Positions 36,821 through 45,161 of a stretch of 64,000 nucleotides of DNA are shown here, one piece after another (the first letter of the stretch is position 1; every line of letters starts with the position of its first letter). The notes below the pieces were generated by a model. The model was not told where the DNA came from. It ran no database searches and saw only the letters and a program-made list of their open reading frames with translations. This stretch comes from Sphingomonas oligophenolica. GTDB taxonomy: Bacteria > Pseudomonadota > Alphaproteobacteria > Sphingomonadales > Sphingomonadaceae. The translations under genes were made by a program, and so were the position numbers. The DNA lies in the NCBI RefSeq assembly GCF_006438955.1, contig NZ_RCZK01000006.1:1-64000 (forward strand). Reading direction: 5' to 3'.

Positions 36821-37084
36821 TCAGGGCTTGGCCTTCTCGGCGGGCTTCGCGGCTTCCAGTGCGGCAAGCCGCGCGGTGAGCGCCTCGACCTCGTCGCGCG
36901 CCGCAGCGGCCATCGCCTTGACCGCCTCGAATTCGTCGCGGCTGACGAAATCGAGCCCGCCGATCCATTCGCGCGCGCGCGACCGCGCACCCTGTTCGGC
37001 CTCGCGCCCGACGCCCGCGAGCGTGCCCGCCGCGCCGTTCACCAGCTTCACCAAATCGTCGAACATCCGGTTTTCGGACTGCAT
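36821..37084 (-). CDS. ubiK: UbiK/BMFP accessory factor for ubiquinone synthesis
   Basis: An 87-residue protein with an N-terminal amphipathic part (MFDDLVKLVNGAAGTLAGVG) and a C-terminal coiled coil (VSRDEFEAVKAMAAAARDEVEALTARLAALEAAK), the hallmark of the YqiC/BMFP family. In enterobacteria UbiK helps the Ubi hydroxylase complex and lipid membrane fusion. The frame extends upstream to 37159 without family likeness, so ATG 37084 is used. Confidence 0.85.
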   Translation of the reverse strand: MQSENRMFDDLVKLVNGAAGTLAGVGREAEQGARSRAREWIGGLDFVSRDEFEAVKAMAAAARDEVEALTARLAALEAAKPAEKAKP

Positions 37085-37112
37085 GCGGAACCCTCGATCA
37101 TGAAAACAGACG

Positions 37113-37631
37113 TCACAGCATTTGGGAGGTGTGCGATGCCCGCACAAGGGTGGCGGCATCGGGGTTGAGCTGCCCGATCCGCCACGTCAGCACGCCCGCG
37201 AAGCTGACCCAGACCAGGTACGGCACCATCAGCCACGCCGCCGCGATCCTGATCCGCGCGAAGACGACCGTGGTCGCGATCCCGATGAGCAGCATCGCGA
37301 CGATGTCGAGCAACGCGGTGCCAATCTGGTGCGCGCCGAAGAACAACGGCGTCCAGGCCAGGTTGAGCAACAGTTGGAACACGAACAGCGCGATTGCCAC
37401 GCCGCGCAGCCGCGCGCCGCGCGCGTTGAGGATCATCGCGAGCGCCACGCCGATCAATATGTACAAAGTCGTCCACGCGACCGGAAACAGCCACCCCGGC
37501 GGGGTCAGCGCGGGCTTCACGAGCGCGGCGTACCAGCCGTTCTCATCGCCCGCCGTCACCGATCGTCCCGCCAGGAAGCCGAGCAACAGCACCAGCGGCA
37601 CGCTGACCACCGCCCAGCGCAGGAACGACAT
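37113..37631 (-). CDS. tspO: TspO/MBR-family membrane protein
   Basis: A five-helix inner- or outer-membrane protein of 172 residues. The family marks WYAALVKPALTPPGWLFPVAWTTLYI, WTPLFFGAHQIGTALLDI and WLMVPYLVWVSFA are present. TspO binds porphyrins and, in photosynthetic relatives, adjusts pigment gene expression. ATG 37631 starts the first membrane helix; the upstream extension is basic and unlike the family. It lies 28 bases before ubiK on the same strand. Confidence 0.92.
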   Translation of the reverse strand: MSFLRWAVVSVPLVLLLGFLAGRSVTAGDENGWYAALVKPALTPPGWLFPVAWTTLYILIGVALAMILNARGARLRGVAIALFVFQLLLNLAWTPLFFGAHQIGTALLDIVAMLLIGIATTVVFARIRIAAAWLMVPYLVWVSFAGVLTWRIGQLNPDAATLVRASHTSQML

Positions 37632-37815
37632 CCGCAATTGACCCTTAGACGCGATCCCGCCCACCCATGCTTCTCCCGGTGCTGGCGTAGCTCTGCCGCG
37701 TCGCACCCGCGGGGTAAAGTGCCGTGTCGGGCCGATCGTGCCGTGGTGCGTCATTCTCGGACGTTCGCTGACGGTGAGTCGCGTTTGACAAAGTATAGGC
37801 AAGCCAGACCCTCAA

Positions 37816-37919
37816 CCGTTCGCCCTGAGCCTTCCGAGTTCCATGAAAGTATTACTTTCATGGGGCCGGGTCGAAGGGCGGTGAATGTCACCGAGCTTCG
37901 ACAAGCTCAGCACGAACGG
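37816..37919. repeat. Sphingomonad palindromic repeat, copy 3, with a second palindrome inserted
   Basis: The outer unit matches the other copies (CGTTCGCCCTGAGC ... TCGAAGGGCGGTGA ... CTTCGACAAGCTCAGCACG), but 40 bases (37831-37870) replace the TTG that normally joins the left arm. The insert contains the perfect inverted repeat CCATGAAAGTA / TACTTTCATGG with a one-base centre (37841-37863). It sits between tspO and tlyA. Confidence 0.8.
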
Positions 37920-37941
37920 TTCCGTGCAACGTTAGCCCGTC

Positions 37942-38691
37942 CTACCCGACGGGAACCCGTCCACGGGTCGCCGCGATCAGAAATTCGACATTGCCCTCCG
38001 GCCCCGTGATCGGGCTTTCGACCAGCGCGTCGATCCGCCAGCCGACCCCGGTCAGCCACGCCGCCACCGCGTCGCACACCCGCGCGCGCACCGCTTCGTC
38101 GCGGACGACGCCGCCCTTCCCCACCTCGGCGCGTCCCGCCTCGAACTGCGGCTTGATCAGCGCGATCAACCGCGCACCCGGCGCGGTGAAGCTAAGCGGG
38201 CGTTCGAGCACCTTGGCGAGCCCGATGAAGCTCGCGTCGCACACCACCAAGTCGATCGGCTGGGGGATATGCGCCTCGGTCAGGATCCGCGCGCTGGTCT
38301 GTTCGAGCACCACGACGCGCGCGTCCTGCCGCAGCTTCCACGCCAATTGGTTGGTGCCGCTGTCGACTGCGTAAACCCGCGCCACCCCGCGCGACAGCAG
38401 GACGTCGGTAAACCCTCCGGTCGACGACCCGACGTCGATCGCCACCGCACCCGCGACGTCCCACCCGGTCGCATCGAGCCCGTGCGCCAGCTTGATCCCC
38501 CCGCGCGACACCCAGGGATGATCACGCCCCTTGACCTCGATGTCGGCATCGTCGGCGACCTGCTGCCCGGGCTTGTCGACCTTGCGCGTGCCGACGAACA
38601 CGAGCCCGGCCATGATCAACGCCTGCGCCCGCGTCCGCGATTCGACCAGCCCTCGATCGACGAGCAATTGGTCGATCCGCTGCTTAGGCAA
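37942..38691 (-). CDS. tlyA: TlyA-family RNA methyltransferase/hemolysin
   Basis: 249-residue protein with an N-terminal S4 RNA-binding domain (RIDQLLVDRGLVESRTRAQALI, residues 4-65) and a C-terminal FtsJ-like SAM methyltransferase domain (VAIDVGSSTGGFTDVLL near 85, VVCDASFIGL near 150). TlyA proteins 2'-O-methylate rRNA cytidines. The gene is commonly linked to dxs in alphaproteobacteria, as it nearly is here with a methyltransferase gene between. Confidence 0.93.
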   Translation of the reverse strand: MPKQRIDQLLVDRGLVESRTRAQALIMAGLVFVGTRKVDKPGQQVADDADIEVKGRDHPWVSRGGIKLAHGLDATGWDVAGAVAIDVGSSTGGFTDVLLSRGVARVYAVDSGTNQLAWKLRQDARVVVLEQTSARILTEAHIPQPIDLVVCDASFIGLAKVLERPLSFTAPGARLIALIKPQFEAGRAEVGKGGVVRDEAVRARVCDAVAAWLTGVGWRIDALVESPITGPEGNVEFLIAATRGRVPVG

Positions 38692-38907
38692 AGGGGTTCA
38701 CGATCCGACGTTGGACCTCGATCGTGTCGCGCACGGAGCACGCCCGCGTCATGCCTCTGGCGCCTGCATCATCATGGCTTTGATATACAATATCCCAACG
38801 ATTTTCACGCCCCCAAAACGACCGCGGCGGTTGGGCAGCGATCGGATCGTTGCGAGCAATCGGGGCCTGGTCCACGGTGTCAGCGCCATCATCCACGAGG
38901 TGCGCCG

Positions 38908-39678
38908 ATGACGACCTATCAAAGTATTTCCCCCACCTACGACACCATCGGCTGCGGATACGCCACGCGCCGCCGCCCCGATCCGCGCATCGCCGCGCTC
39001 ATCGACACAGCGCTCGATGGCTGCGCAACGATCGTCAACATCGGCGCAGGAACCGGATCGTACGAGATCGCGGGACGCACGACGCTCGCGGTCGAACCCT
39101 CGGCGGTGATGATCGCACAGCGCGCGCCGGACGCCGCGCCATGCCGCCAGGGCGTCGCGGAGGACCTGCCCGTCGACACCCAGTCGTTCGACGCTGCGAC
39201 CGCCTATCTGACGCTGCATCACTGGTCTGATGTCGACCGCGGGCTGGCCGAACTCGCGCGGGTCGCGCGGCGGATCGTGATCCTGACCTGGGTGCCCGAC
39301 AGCCCGGGATTCTGGCTGACGGATGACTATTTTCCCGCCATCCGCGCGCTCGACGACGGCGTGTTTCCCACCAGCGCCGCGCTCGTCGCGCAATGCCGCG
39401 CAGTCGCCGCGGACGTCCGCCTGCTGCCCGTTCCGATCCCGCACGATTGCATCGACGGCTTCCTCGCCGCCTATTGGGCGCGGCCCGAAGCGTATCTCGA
39501 CGCCGATGTGCGCCGGTCGATCTCGCGCTTCGCGATCATCGATCCCACCGAAGGCCTCGCCCGGCTGCGCGACGATCTGGCGGATGGCGCGTGGGACGAC
39601 CGCTATCGTGCCTTGCGCGCCGAGCGATCCCGCGATCTGGGCTATCGACTCGTCGTCTGCGATCTCGCGCCCGGCTAA
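38908..39678 (+). CDS. Class I SAM-dependent methyltransferase
   Basis: Soluble methyltransferase of 256 residues. It begins [19 protein letters not shown] with GAGG eight bases upstream; motif I is [11 protein letters not shown], and [20 protein letters not shown] is the usual motif after the acidic loop. Pattern matches ubiquinone/menaquinone-type or unknown small-molecule methyltransferases. The 216-base gap before it holds no gene; it contains GATATACAATATC, a possible promoter. Its stop overlaps the dxs stop tail to tail (CTAA). Confidence 0.88.
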   Translation: MTTYQSISPTYDTIGCGYATRRRPDPRIAALIDTALDGCATIVNIGAGTGSYEIAGRTTLAVEPSAVMIAQRAPDAAPCRQGVAEDLPVDTQSFDAATAYLTLHHWSDVDRGLAELARVARRIVILTWVPDSPGFWLTDDYFPAIRALDDGVFPTSAALVAQCRAVAADVRLLPVPIPHDCIDGFLAAYWARPEAYLDADVRRSISRFAIIDPTEGLARLRDDLADGAWDDRYRALRAERSRDLGYRLVVCDLAPG

Positions 39679-41615
39679 GCCCGCACGCCCGCTTCCACGC
39701 CGGTGCTGTTGTGGCGCAGCGCGGTCAGCACCGTGTCGACGATCGCGGCGGCATCGAGCCCCGCGGCGGCATATTGGAGTTCGGGCTTGTCCTGGTCCTG
39801 GAAGATGTCGGGCAGCCGCATCGTCCTGAGCTTCAGCCCGCCGTCGATCAGGCCCCCGTCCAACAGACCGGCGTCGCTCGCCAGCGTCAGGACGTGTGCG
39901 CCAAGCCCGCCGACCGCATTTTCCTCGATCGTCACCGCGACCTCGTGCGTCGTCAGCAGGCGGCGGATCAGCGCCTCGTCGAGCGGCTTGGCGAAGCGCA
40001 GGTCGGCGACGCTGGTGCTCAACCCCTTCGCCTCGAGCGCATCGGCAGCGTGGAGCGCCTCCGCGAGCCGCGTCCCGAGCGACAGGATCGCGACCTTCTT
40101 GCCCTCGCGCATCATCCGGCCCTTGCCGATCGCGAGTCGTTCGGGGGTTTCGGGCAGCACCACCCCGGTGCCGTTGCCGCGCGGATAGCGCACCGCGATC
40201 GGGCTACTGTCGTGGAGCGCCATCGTGTGGACCATGTGGACGAGTTCGGCCTCGTCCGCCGCCGCCATCACGACGAAATTGGGCAGCGTCGCGAGATAGG
40301 TGACGTCGAACGACCCGGCATGGGTCGCGCCATCGGCGCCGACCAGCCCGGCGCGGTCGATCGCGAAACGGACTGGCAGGTTCTGGATCGCGACATCGTG
40401 GACGACCTGGTCATAGGCGCGCTGGAGGAAGGTCGAATAGATCGCGCAGAACGGCCGCATCCCCTGCGCGGCGAGCCCCGCCGCGAACGTCACCGCATGT
40501 TGTTCGGCGATGCCGACGTCGAACGCGCGATCGGGGAACGCCTTGGCGAAGCGATCGACCCCGGTGCCCCCCGGCATCGCCGCGGTAATCGCGACGATGG
40601 TGGGATCTCGCTTGGCCTCTTCGACCAGCGCGTCGCCGAACACGTTCTGATACGCGGGCGGCCCCGGCGGCGCCTTCGCCTGCGTGCCGGTGATGACGTC
40701 GAACTTCTGGACGCCGTGGTATTTGTCCGCGCTTTCCTCGGCGGGGGCATAGCCCTTGCCTTTCTTGGTCACGACATGGACCAGGATCGGGCCTTCCTCG
40801 GCATCGCGGACGTTTTCGAGCACCGGGATCAGATGGTCGAGATTATGCCCGTCGATCGGCCCGACATAATAGAAGCCCAGTTCCTCGAACAGCGTGCCGC
40901 CCATCGTCAGCCCGCGCGCGAATTCGTCGGTCTTGCGCGCGGCATTATGGATCGGCCGCGGCAATTTGCGCGCGAACTTGCGCAGGATATCGCGCAATCC
41001 CAGGAATTCGCGGCTCGACACGATTCGGCTGAGATAGGCCGACAGCCCCCCCACCGGCGGCGCGATCGACATGTCGTTGTCGTTGAGGATCACGACGAGC
41101 CGGTTGCCCGCCTTCTCGGCGTTGTTCATCGCCTCGTACGCCATCCCCGCCGACATCGACCCATCGCCGATCACCGCGATCGCCTTGCCGGGCCGGTCGG
41201 TCAGCCGGTTCGCGGTCGCGAAGCCGATCGAGGCAGAAATCGAGGTCGACGAATGCGCCGCGCCGAACGGATCATATTCGCTCTCGCTGCGCTTGGTGAA
41301 ACCGCTCAGCCCCCCGCCCTGGCGCAGCGTGCGAATCCGGTCGCGGCGCCCGGTCAGGATCTTGTGCGGATAGCATTGGTGGCCGACGTCCCACACCAGC
41401 CGGTCACGTGGAGTGTCGAACACATAATGGATCGCAGTCGTCAGTTCGACGACGCCCAGCCCCGATCCCAGATGCCCGCCGGTGGTGCCGACCGCCGAGA
41501 TCACCTCGGCGCGCAATTCGTCAGCGAGTTGGCGCAGCTGATCGGGCTTCAGCGCGCGCAGGTCGGCGGGGACATGGATCGTATCGAGCAATGGCGTCGT
41601 GGGAAGTTCGGACAT
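39675..41615 (-). CDS. dxs: 1-deoxy-D-xylulose-5-phosphate synthase
   Basis: First enzyme of the MEP isoprenoid route: pyruvate plus glyceraldehyde 3-phosphate to DXP. The 646-residue transketolase-like protein has [18 protein letters not shown] (substrate loop), [17 protein letters not shown] (ThDP/Mg motif, GDG...N), HTHSGD-type [13 protein letters not shown] and a C-terminal domain ending near VDTVLTALR. It supplies precursors for carotenoids and ubiquinone. Confidence 0.97.
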   Translation of the reverse strand: MSELPTTPLLDTIHVPADLRALKPDQLRQLADELRAEVISAVGTTGGHLGSGLGVVELTTAIHYVFDTPRDRLVWDVGHQCYPHKILTGRRDRIRTLRQGGGLSGFTKRSESEYDPFGAAHSSTSISASIGFATANRLTDRPGKAIAVIGDGSMSAGMAYEAMNNAEKAGNRLVVILNDNDMSIAPPVGGLSAYLSRIVSSREFLGLRDILRKFARKLPRPIHNAARKTDEFARGLTMGGTLFEELGFYYVGPIDGHNLDHLIPVLENVRDAEEGPILVHVVTKKGKGYAPAEESADKYHGVQKFDVITGTQAKAPPGPPAYQNVFGDALVEEAKRDPTIVAITAAMPGGTGVDRFAKAFPDRAFDVGIAEQHAVTFAAGLAAQGMRPFCAIYSTFLQRAYDQVVHDVAIQNLPVRFAIDRAGLVGADGATHAGSFDVTYLATLPNFVVMAAADEAELVHMVHTMALHDSSPIAVRYPRGNGTGVVLPETPERLAIGKGRMMREGKKVAILSLGTRLAEALHAADALEAKGLSTSVADLRFAKPLDEALIRRLLTTHEVAVTIEENAVGGLGAHVLTLASDAGLLDGGLIDGGLKLRTMRLPDIFQDQDKPELQYAAAGLDAAAIVDTVLTALRHNSTGVEAGVRA

Positions 41616-41692
41616 CCTACCCGCTTACTCCCGTCGGGCCGCGCTTGTCGATTGCCGCTGCGCCATCGGCCCGATTCGACCAATCGCGCGAC

Positions 41693-42157
41693 TCAATCGC
41701 AATCGGCGCACTTCCCGCGCACCTCGATCACCGGGCGCTCGGGCGAGAAACCGGCGGCCACCGCAGCGCTTCTGACCCCGCGCGTGATGACATCGTCGTC
41801 AAGATGGGTCGTCTGCCCGCACGAATCGCACACCAGGAAGATACAGTCGTGGAGGCAATCGGGGTGCGCGTTGGTGATATAGGCGTTGGCGCTTTCGACC
41901 CGGCGGACCAGGTTCGCGCCGACGAACAGGTCGAGGATCCGATAGATGCTGTTCGCGGCGACCCGGCGACCTTCGCGCTTCGACACCGCCTCGGCGATGT
42001 CATAGGCGCTGGCCGGCTTATCGAACTGCGCAAGCGCGTCGAACACGCTGGCGCGCATGCTGGTCCATTGCTCGCCCGATTTCTCGAGCGTCGCCTGCGC
42101 TACCGTGGCCAGTTCCAGGCCCTGCGGTTCGTGATGATGATGCGCGTGTCCGGCCAT
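41693..42157 (-). CDS. zur: Fur-family repressor, Zur-like
   Basis: Metal-dependent regulator of 154 residues. It begins with a His-rich tag (MAGHAHHHHEPQG), has the Fur winged helix (WTSMRASVFDALAQ, NSIYRILDLFVGANLVRRV), the metal site HPDCLHDCIFLVCDSCG and a second CADC pair at the C-terminus, so the structural zinc cysteines are all present. Its sequence and neighbour merC favour Zur (zinc) over Fur. It lies 52 bases downstream of merC on the same strand. Confidence 0.85.
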   Translation of the reverse strand: MAGHAHHHHEPQGLELATVAQATLEKSGEQWTSMRASVFDALAQFDKPASAYDIAEAVSKREGRRVAANSIYRILDLFVGANLVRRVESANAYITNAHPDCLHDCIFLVCDSCGQTTHLDDDVITRGVRSAAVAAGFSPERPVIEVRGKCADCD

Positions 42158-42209
42158 GTCCGCAAATCTAGGGGGTCGCGGGGGGCGCGGCAAGCGCGGG
42201 CAAGTCAAC

Positions 42210-42590
42210 TCAGTAGGTCGCGCGCCGATTGAGGTCATGCCCGAACGCGAGCAGCCCGACGCCGATCACCGTCCACAGCGTCTCCAGCCCGCTGCCGTCG
42301 TGGGGCAGGTGCATCGCCCCCCCCATCACGCCAAGGCCCAGCGATCCCATCATCGCGGGCATCGCATAGCCATGTTCCATCACCCCGCGGCCCAGCGCGA
42401 TCGCGCCCAGGATGATCGCGAACGTCAGCCCTATTTCGTGGAAAATTGGGTTTAGCAGCACCCCGCCCGCCGCCGATAGCATCGCGAGTAACACCGCGCT
42501 GGCCAGGCAATGGACCACGCACAGCCCCGACAGCGCGATCGCGATCCGATCGAGTCCGGCGAGCAGTGGGGGTCGAATCGCGGTCGTCAT
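42210..42590 (-). CDS. MerC-domain membrane protein
   Basis: Four-helix inner-membrane protein of 126 residues with the metal motif SGLCVVHCLASAVL in the first helix and two short loops, matching MerC mercury/heavy-metal carriers. In sphingomonads a MerC-like gene often precedes zur, suggesting metal uptake or export under Zur control. A GTG at 42617 in the same frame would add nine residues; ATG 42590 is taken because homologues start at MTTA-like sequences. No clear Zur box is seen upstream. Confidence 0.75.
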   Translation of the reverse strand: MTTAIRPPLLAGLDRIAIALSGLCVVHCLASAVLLAMLSAAGGVLLNPIFHEIGLTFAIILGAIALGRGVMEHGYAMPAMMGSLGLGVMGGAMHLPHDGSGLETLWTVIGVGLLAFGHDLNRRATY

Positions 42591-42697
42591 GTCGACGTCG
42601 TAGGTAGGCCGGTTCACTCAAGGTGACAATATCTCATCGCAAGCTTTTTTTCGCGCCACGCTTGGCGACCCGGCGACGCGGGAGTAGGCGCGGCGCC

Positions 42698-43771
42698 ATG
42701 CTTCAACCCAGCGCCGCCTTCCTTTCCCCCGCGCGTCCGCGCACGCTCGCGCGTTGGCTGTACGTCGTCGCCGCGATGATCGTCGGAATCGTCGTGGTCG
42801 GCGGGATCACGCGGCTGACCGAATCGGGGCTGTCGATCACCGAATGGAAGCCGTTGACCGGGATCGTCCCCCCGATCACCAACCCCCAATGGCAGGCGGA
42901 GTTCGCCAACTATCGCCGCATCCCGCAATATGCGGCGCTGAACAGCGGGATGACGCTCGCCGGGTTCAAGGCGATCTTTTTCTGGGAATATCTCCACCGA
43001 TTCCTCGGCCGCTTCATCGGCCTCGCCTATCTGGTGCCGCTGATCTGGTTCGCGGTGCGACGGCGAATCCCCACTGGCTATACCGGGCGGCTGATCGCGC
43101 TGTTCGCGCTGATCCTCCTGCAGGGAACGTTCGGCTGGCTGATGGTCAAATCGGGACTGACCGACCGGACCGAGGTCGCGCCCGGCTGGCTGGCGCTCCA
43201 TCTCGTCACCGCGCTGTTCACGCTGGCCGGGATGGTTTGGACCGCGCTCGATCTGCGCGCGCTCGATGGCGCGCCGTACCGCGGACCTGCCCGGTTGCCG
43301 CTGGTGGGGCTCGTCGCGTTGGTCGGCCTGTTCGTCCAGATCATGTTCGGCGCGTTCACCGCGGGGTTGCGCGCGGGCTATGCCTTCGCGAGTTGGCCGC
43401 TAATGGGCGACCGGCTGTTCCCCGCAGACGTGCCGATGCTCCACCCCACGTGGACCAACGCGATCGACAACCCGATCGTCGTCCAGTTCATCCACCGCTG
43501 GTGGGCGTTCGCCGCCGCCGCCGCGCTGGTCTGGCTCGCGGTCGCCGCGACCCGCGCAGGGTCGAAGGCGGGTTTCTGGGTCGTCGGGCTCGTCACGCTC
43601 CAGATATTCCTCGGCATCGCCACGCTGATGACCGGGGTGATGATCGACGTCGCGGTCGCGCACCAGGCCAATGCGGCACTCCTGCTGATCGCCACCGTCA
43701 TCGCCGCTCACGCGGTTGCTACACGGCGCCAGGTATCCCGATACCCGTCAGCAAACCCCCGGTTTGCTTGA
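42698..43771 (+). CDS. ctaA: Heme A synthase (COX15-type)
   Basis: Converts heme O to heme A for cytochrome aa3 oxidase, in the inner membrane. About eight membrane helices in 357 residues. Family marks: GITRLTESGLSITEWKPLTG, WEYLHRFLGRFIG, FTAGLRAGYAFASWPLMGD and QFIHRWWAFAAAAALVWLA, including the heme-binding His. ATG 42698 follows GCGGGAGTAGG; the frame upstream has no membrane-like character. It is next to rplM-rpsI, as in other sphingomonads, with a hairpin at its end. Confidence 0.94.
   Translation: MLQPSAAFLSPARPRTLARWLYVVAAMIVGIVVVGGITRLTESGLSITEWKPLTGIVPPITNPQWQAEFANYRRIPQYAALNSGMTLAGFKAIFFWEYLHRFLGRFIGLAYLVPLIWFAVRRRIPTGYTGRLIALFALILLQGTFGWLMVKSGLTDRTEVAPGWLALHLVTALFTLAGMVWTALDLRALDGAPYRGPARLPLVGLVALVGLFVQIMFGAFTAGLRAGYAFASWPLMGDRLFPADVPMLHPTWTNAIDNPIVVQFIHRWWAFAAAAALVWLAVAATRAGSKAGFWVVGLVTLQIFLGIATLMTGVMIDVAVAHQANAALLLIATVIAAHAVATRRQVSRYPSANPRFA
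43751..43767. terminator. Hairpin spanning the end of ctaA
   Basis: GCAAACC-CCC-GGTTTGC is a perfect 7-bp stem that overlaps the last ctaA codons and ends 4 bases before its stop codon. TTGACT follows directly and could be the -35 of the ribosomal protein promoter. Confidence 0.35.
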
Positions 43772-43856
43772 CTTCCCTGACCACTTCGATCACTGACCCT
43801 GCATTCGCGTCGCCCTTAGGGTCGGCGCGTATTTCATTCTGGAAGGTCCAAGCCCC

Positions 43857-44336
43857 ATGAAGGCGCTCATGAAGACCACCAAGTCGGTTAAGCCGCACGA
43901 GGTGGAGAAGAAATGGCATATCGTCGACGCCACCGACCTGGTGGTCGGTCGCGCCGCGGTGGTCATTGCCAACGTCCTGCGCGGCAAGCACAAGACGAGC
44001 TTTACCCCGCACGTCGATTGCGGCGACAATGTCGTCGTCATCAACGCCGACAAGATCCGCTTCACCGGCAACAAGGCTGCGAAGAAGATCTATTACAAGC
44101 ACACCGGTTATGCCGGCGGCATCAAGGGTGTCACCGCAGCCAAGGTGCTCGAGGGCCGGTTCCCTGAGCGCGTGCTCGAAAAGGCGATCGAGCGGATGAT
44201 CCCGCGCGGCCCTCTGGGGCGTGACCAGATGCGCAACCTGCGTATCTTCAAGGGCGCCGAGCATCCGCACGAGGCCCAAAGCCCCGAGCTTCTCGATATC
44301 GCTGGCATGAGCCGCAAGAACAAGGTGGGCCAGTAA
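43857..44336 (+). CDS. rplM: 50S ribosomal protein L13
   Basis: Ribosomal protein of 159 residues that binds early in 23S rRNA assembly. [47 protein letters not shown] and [23 protein letters not shown] are the L13 signatures. GGAAGG lies ten bases before the ATG; a second ATG at 43869 could serve instead. The stop shares a base with the rpsI start (TAATG). Confidence 0.98.
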   Translation: MKALMKTTKSVKPHEVEKKWHIVDATDLVVGRAAVVIANVLRGKHKTSFTPHVDCGDNVVVINADKIRFTGNKAAKKIYYKHTGYAGGIKGVTAAKVLEGRFPERVLEKAIERMIPRGPLGRDQMRNLRIFKGAEHPHEAQSPELLDIAGMSRKNKVGQ

Positions 44337-44887
44337 TGACCGACAACCGCCAATCGCTTTCCGATCTCGCCAGCCTGACCCAGACCCCCGCGACCGACGG
44401 CAGCGCCGCCGCGGCAGCGTCCGCGGGCACCGAGGGTGGCACCACCCCGGCCGCGCCCCCCGTCTCGACGATGCCGCTGCGTGAACAGATCATCGACAAG
44501 CAGGGCCGCGCCTATGCCACCGGTCGCCGCAAGGATGCGGTCGCCCGCGTCTGGCTGAAGCCGGGCAGCGGCAAGATCACGATCAACGGTCGCGATCAGG
44601 AAGTGTATTTCGCACGCCCCACGCTTCGCCTCGTCCTCAATCAGGTGTTCGGCGTGACCGAGCGTGAAGGCCAGTACGACGTCGTCTGCACCGTCAAGGG
44701 GGGTGGCCTGTCGGGCCAGGCCGGCGCGGTCAAGCACGGCATCAGCCAGGCGATTACCCGCTACGAACCGACGCTGCGCGCAGCGGTGAAGGCAGCAGGC
44801 TTCCTGACCCGCGACAGCCGCACCGTCGAGCGCAAGAAGTACGGCCGCGCCAAGGCCCGCAAGAGCTTCCAGTTCTCGAAGCGCTAA
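44336..44887 (+). CDS. rpsI: 30S ribosomal protein S9
   Basis: Small-subunit protein whose C-terminal tail reaches the P-site tRNA. The core runs from about residue 57 ([21 protein letters not shown]) to the basic tail [17 protein letters not shown]. The first 50 residues are an Ala/Thr/Pro-rich extension common in alphaproteobacteria, so 183 residues is longer than the enterobacterial 130. Coupled to rplM. A long hairpin follows. Confidence 0.97.
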   Translation: MTDNRQSLSDLASLTQTPATDGSAAAAASAGTEGGTTPAAPPVSTMPLREQIIDKQGRAYATGRRKDAVARVWLKPGSGKITINGRDQEVYFARPTLRLVLNQVFGVTEREGQYDVVCTVKGGGLSGQAGAVKHGISQAITRYEPTLRAAVKAAGFLTRDSRTVERKKYGRAKARKSFQFSKR

Positions 44888-44895
44888 TCGGGCAC

Positions 44896-44921
44896 CCCGG
44901 GATTGCGCCAGCAATCCCGGG
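44896..44921 (+). terminator. Hairpin after rpsI
   Basis: An 11-bp perfect stem CCCGGGATTGC/GCAATCCCGGG with a GCCA loop starts 9 bases after the rpsI stop. There is no T-run, but position and strength fit the end of the rplM-rpsI operon. Confidence 0.55.
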
Positions 44922-44949
44922 AGATGCCACGGCTGCCCCGTCGTCGTCA

Positions 44950-44967
44950 CCCCAGCGAAGGCTGGGG
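44950..44967. repeat. Short hairpin repeat (CCAGCGAAGGCTGG type)
   Basis: CCCCAGC-GAAG-GCTGGGG, a small intergenic hairpin of a type common in alphaproteobacteria, follows the rpsI hairpin. Related CCGGCGAACGCCGG forms lie at 33676 and near 46690. Confidence 0.55.
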
Positions 44968-45011
44968 TCTCCCTCGATCACGCGATGACGTTAGATTAAT
45001 CAGGCCCTGAA

Positions 45012-45078
45012 CCGTTCGCCCTGAGCTTGTCGAAGGGCGGTGAGTCTCACCGTGCTGCGACAGGCTCAGCACGAACGG
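45012..45078. repeat. Sphingomonad palindromic repeat, copy 4
   Basis: CGTTCGCCCTGAGCTTGTCG ... GGGCGGTGAGTCTCACCGTG ... GACAGGCTCAGCACGAACG. The middle GGTGAGTCTCACC is itself a palindrome. Located in the 274-base gene-free stretch between rpsI and the M28 peptidase gene. Confidence 0.8.
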
Positions 45079-45117
45079 GCATATAAAAGTTATCGCGCTT
45101 TAGCGACCAAGCATGAG

Positions 45118-45137
45118 ATGCCAGCCTGCGCTGGCAT
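45118..45137. terminator. Hairpin downstream of the M28 peptidase gene
   Basis: ATGCCAGC-CTGC-GCTGGCAT is a perfect 8-bp stem, 25 bases after the end of the minus-strand peptidase gene. The adjoining 44888-45161 stretch holds only hairpins and repeats, no gene. Confidence 0.4.
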
Positions 45138-45161
45138 GACGAGGAGGGGAGGAACGGGACC

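Noticed and set aside
38269-38907. Upstream extension of the methyltransferase frame
   Set aside because: Overlaps tlyA antisense; ATG 38908 has a GAGG site and the typical start of the domain.
42600-42697. Zur box between merC and ctaA
   Set aside because: The AT-rich GAGATATTGTCACC stretch is not a convincing dyad match to known Zur sites.
43768-43796. Promoter of rplM with TTGACT -35
   Set aside because: No recognisable -10 at 16-18 bases (CACTGA at 17); noted in the terminator entry only.
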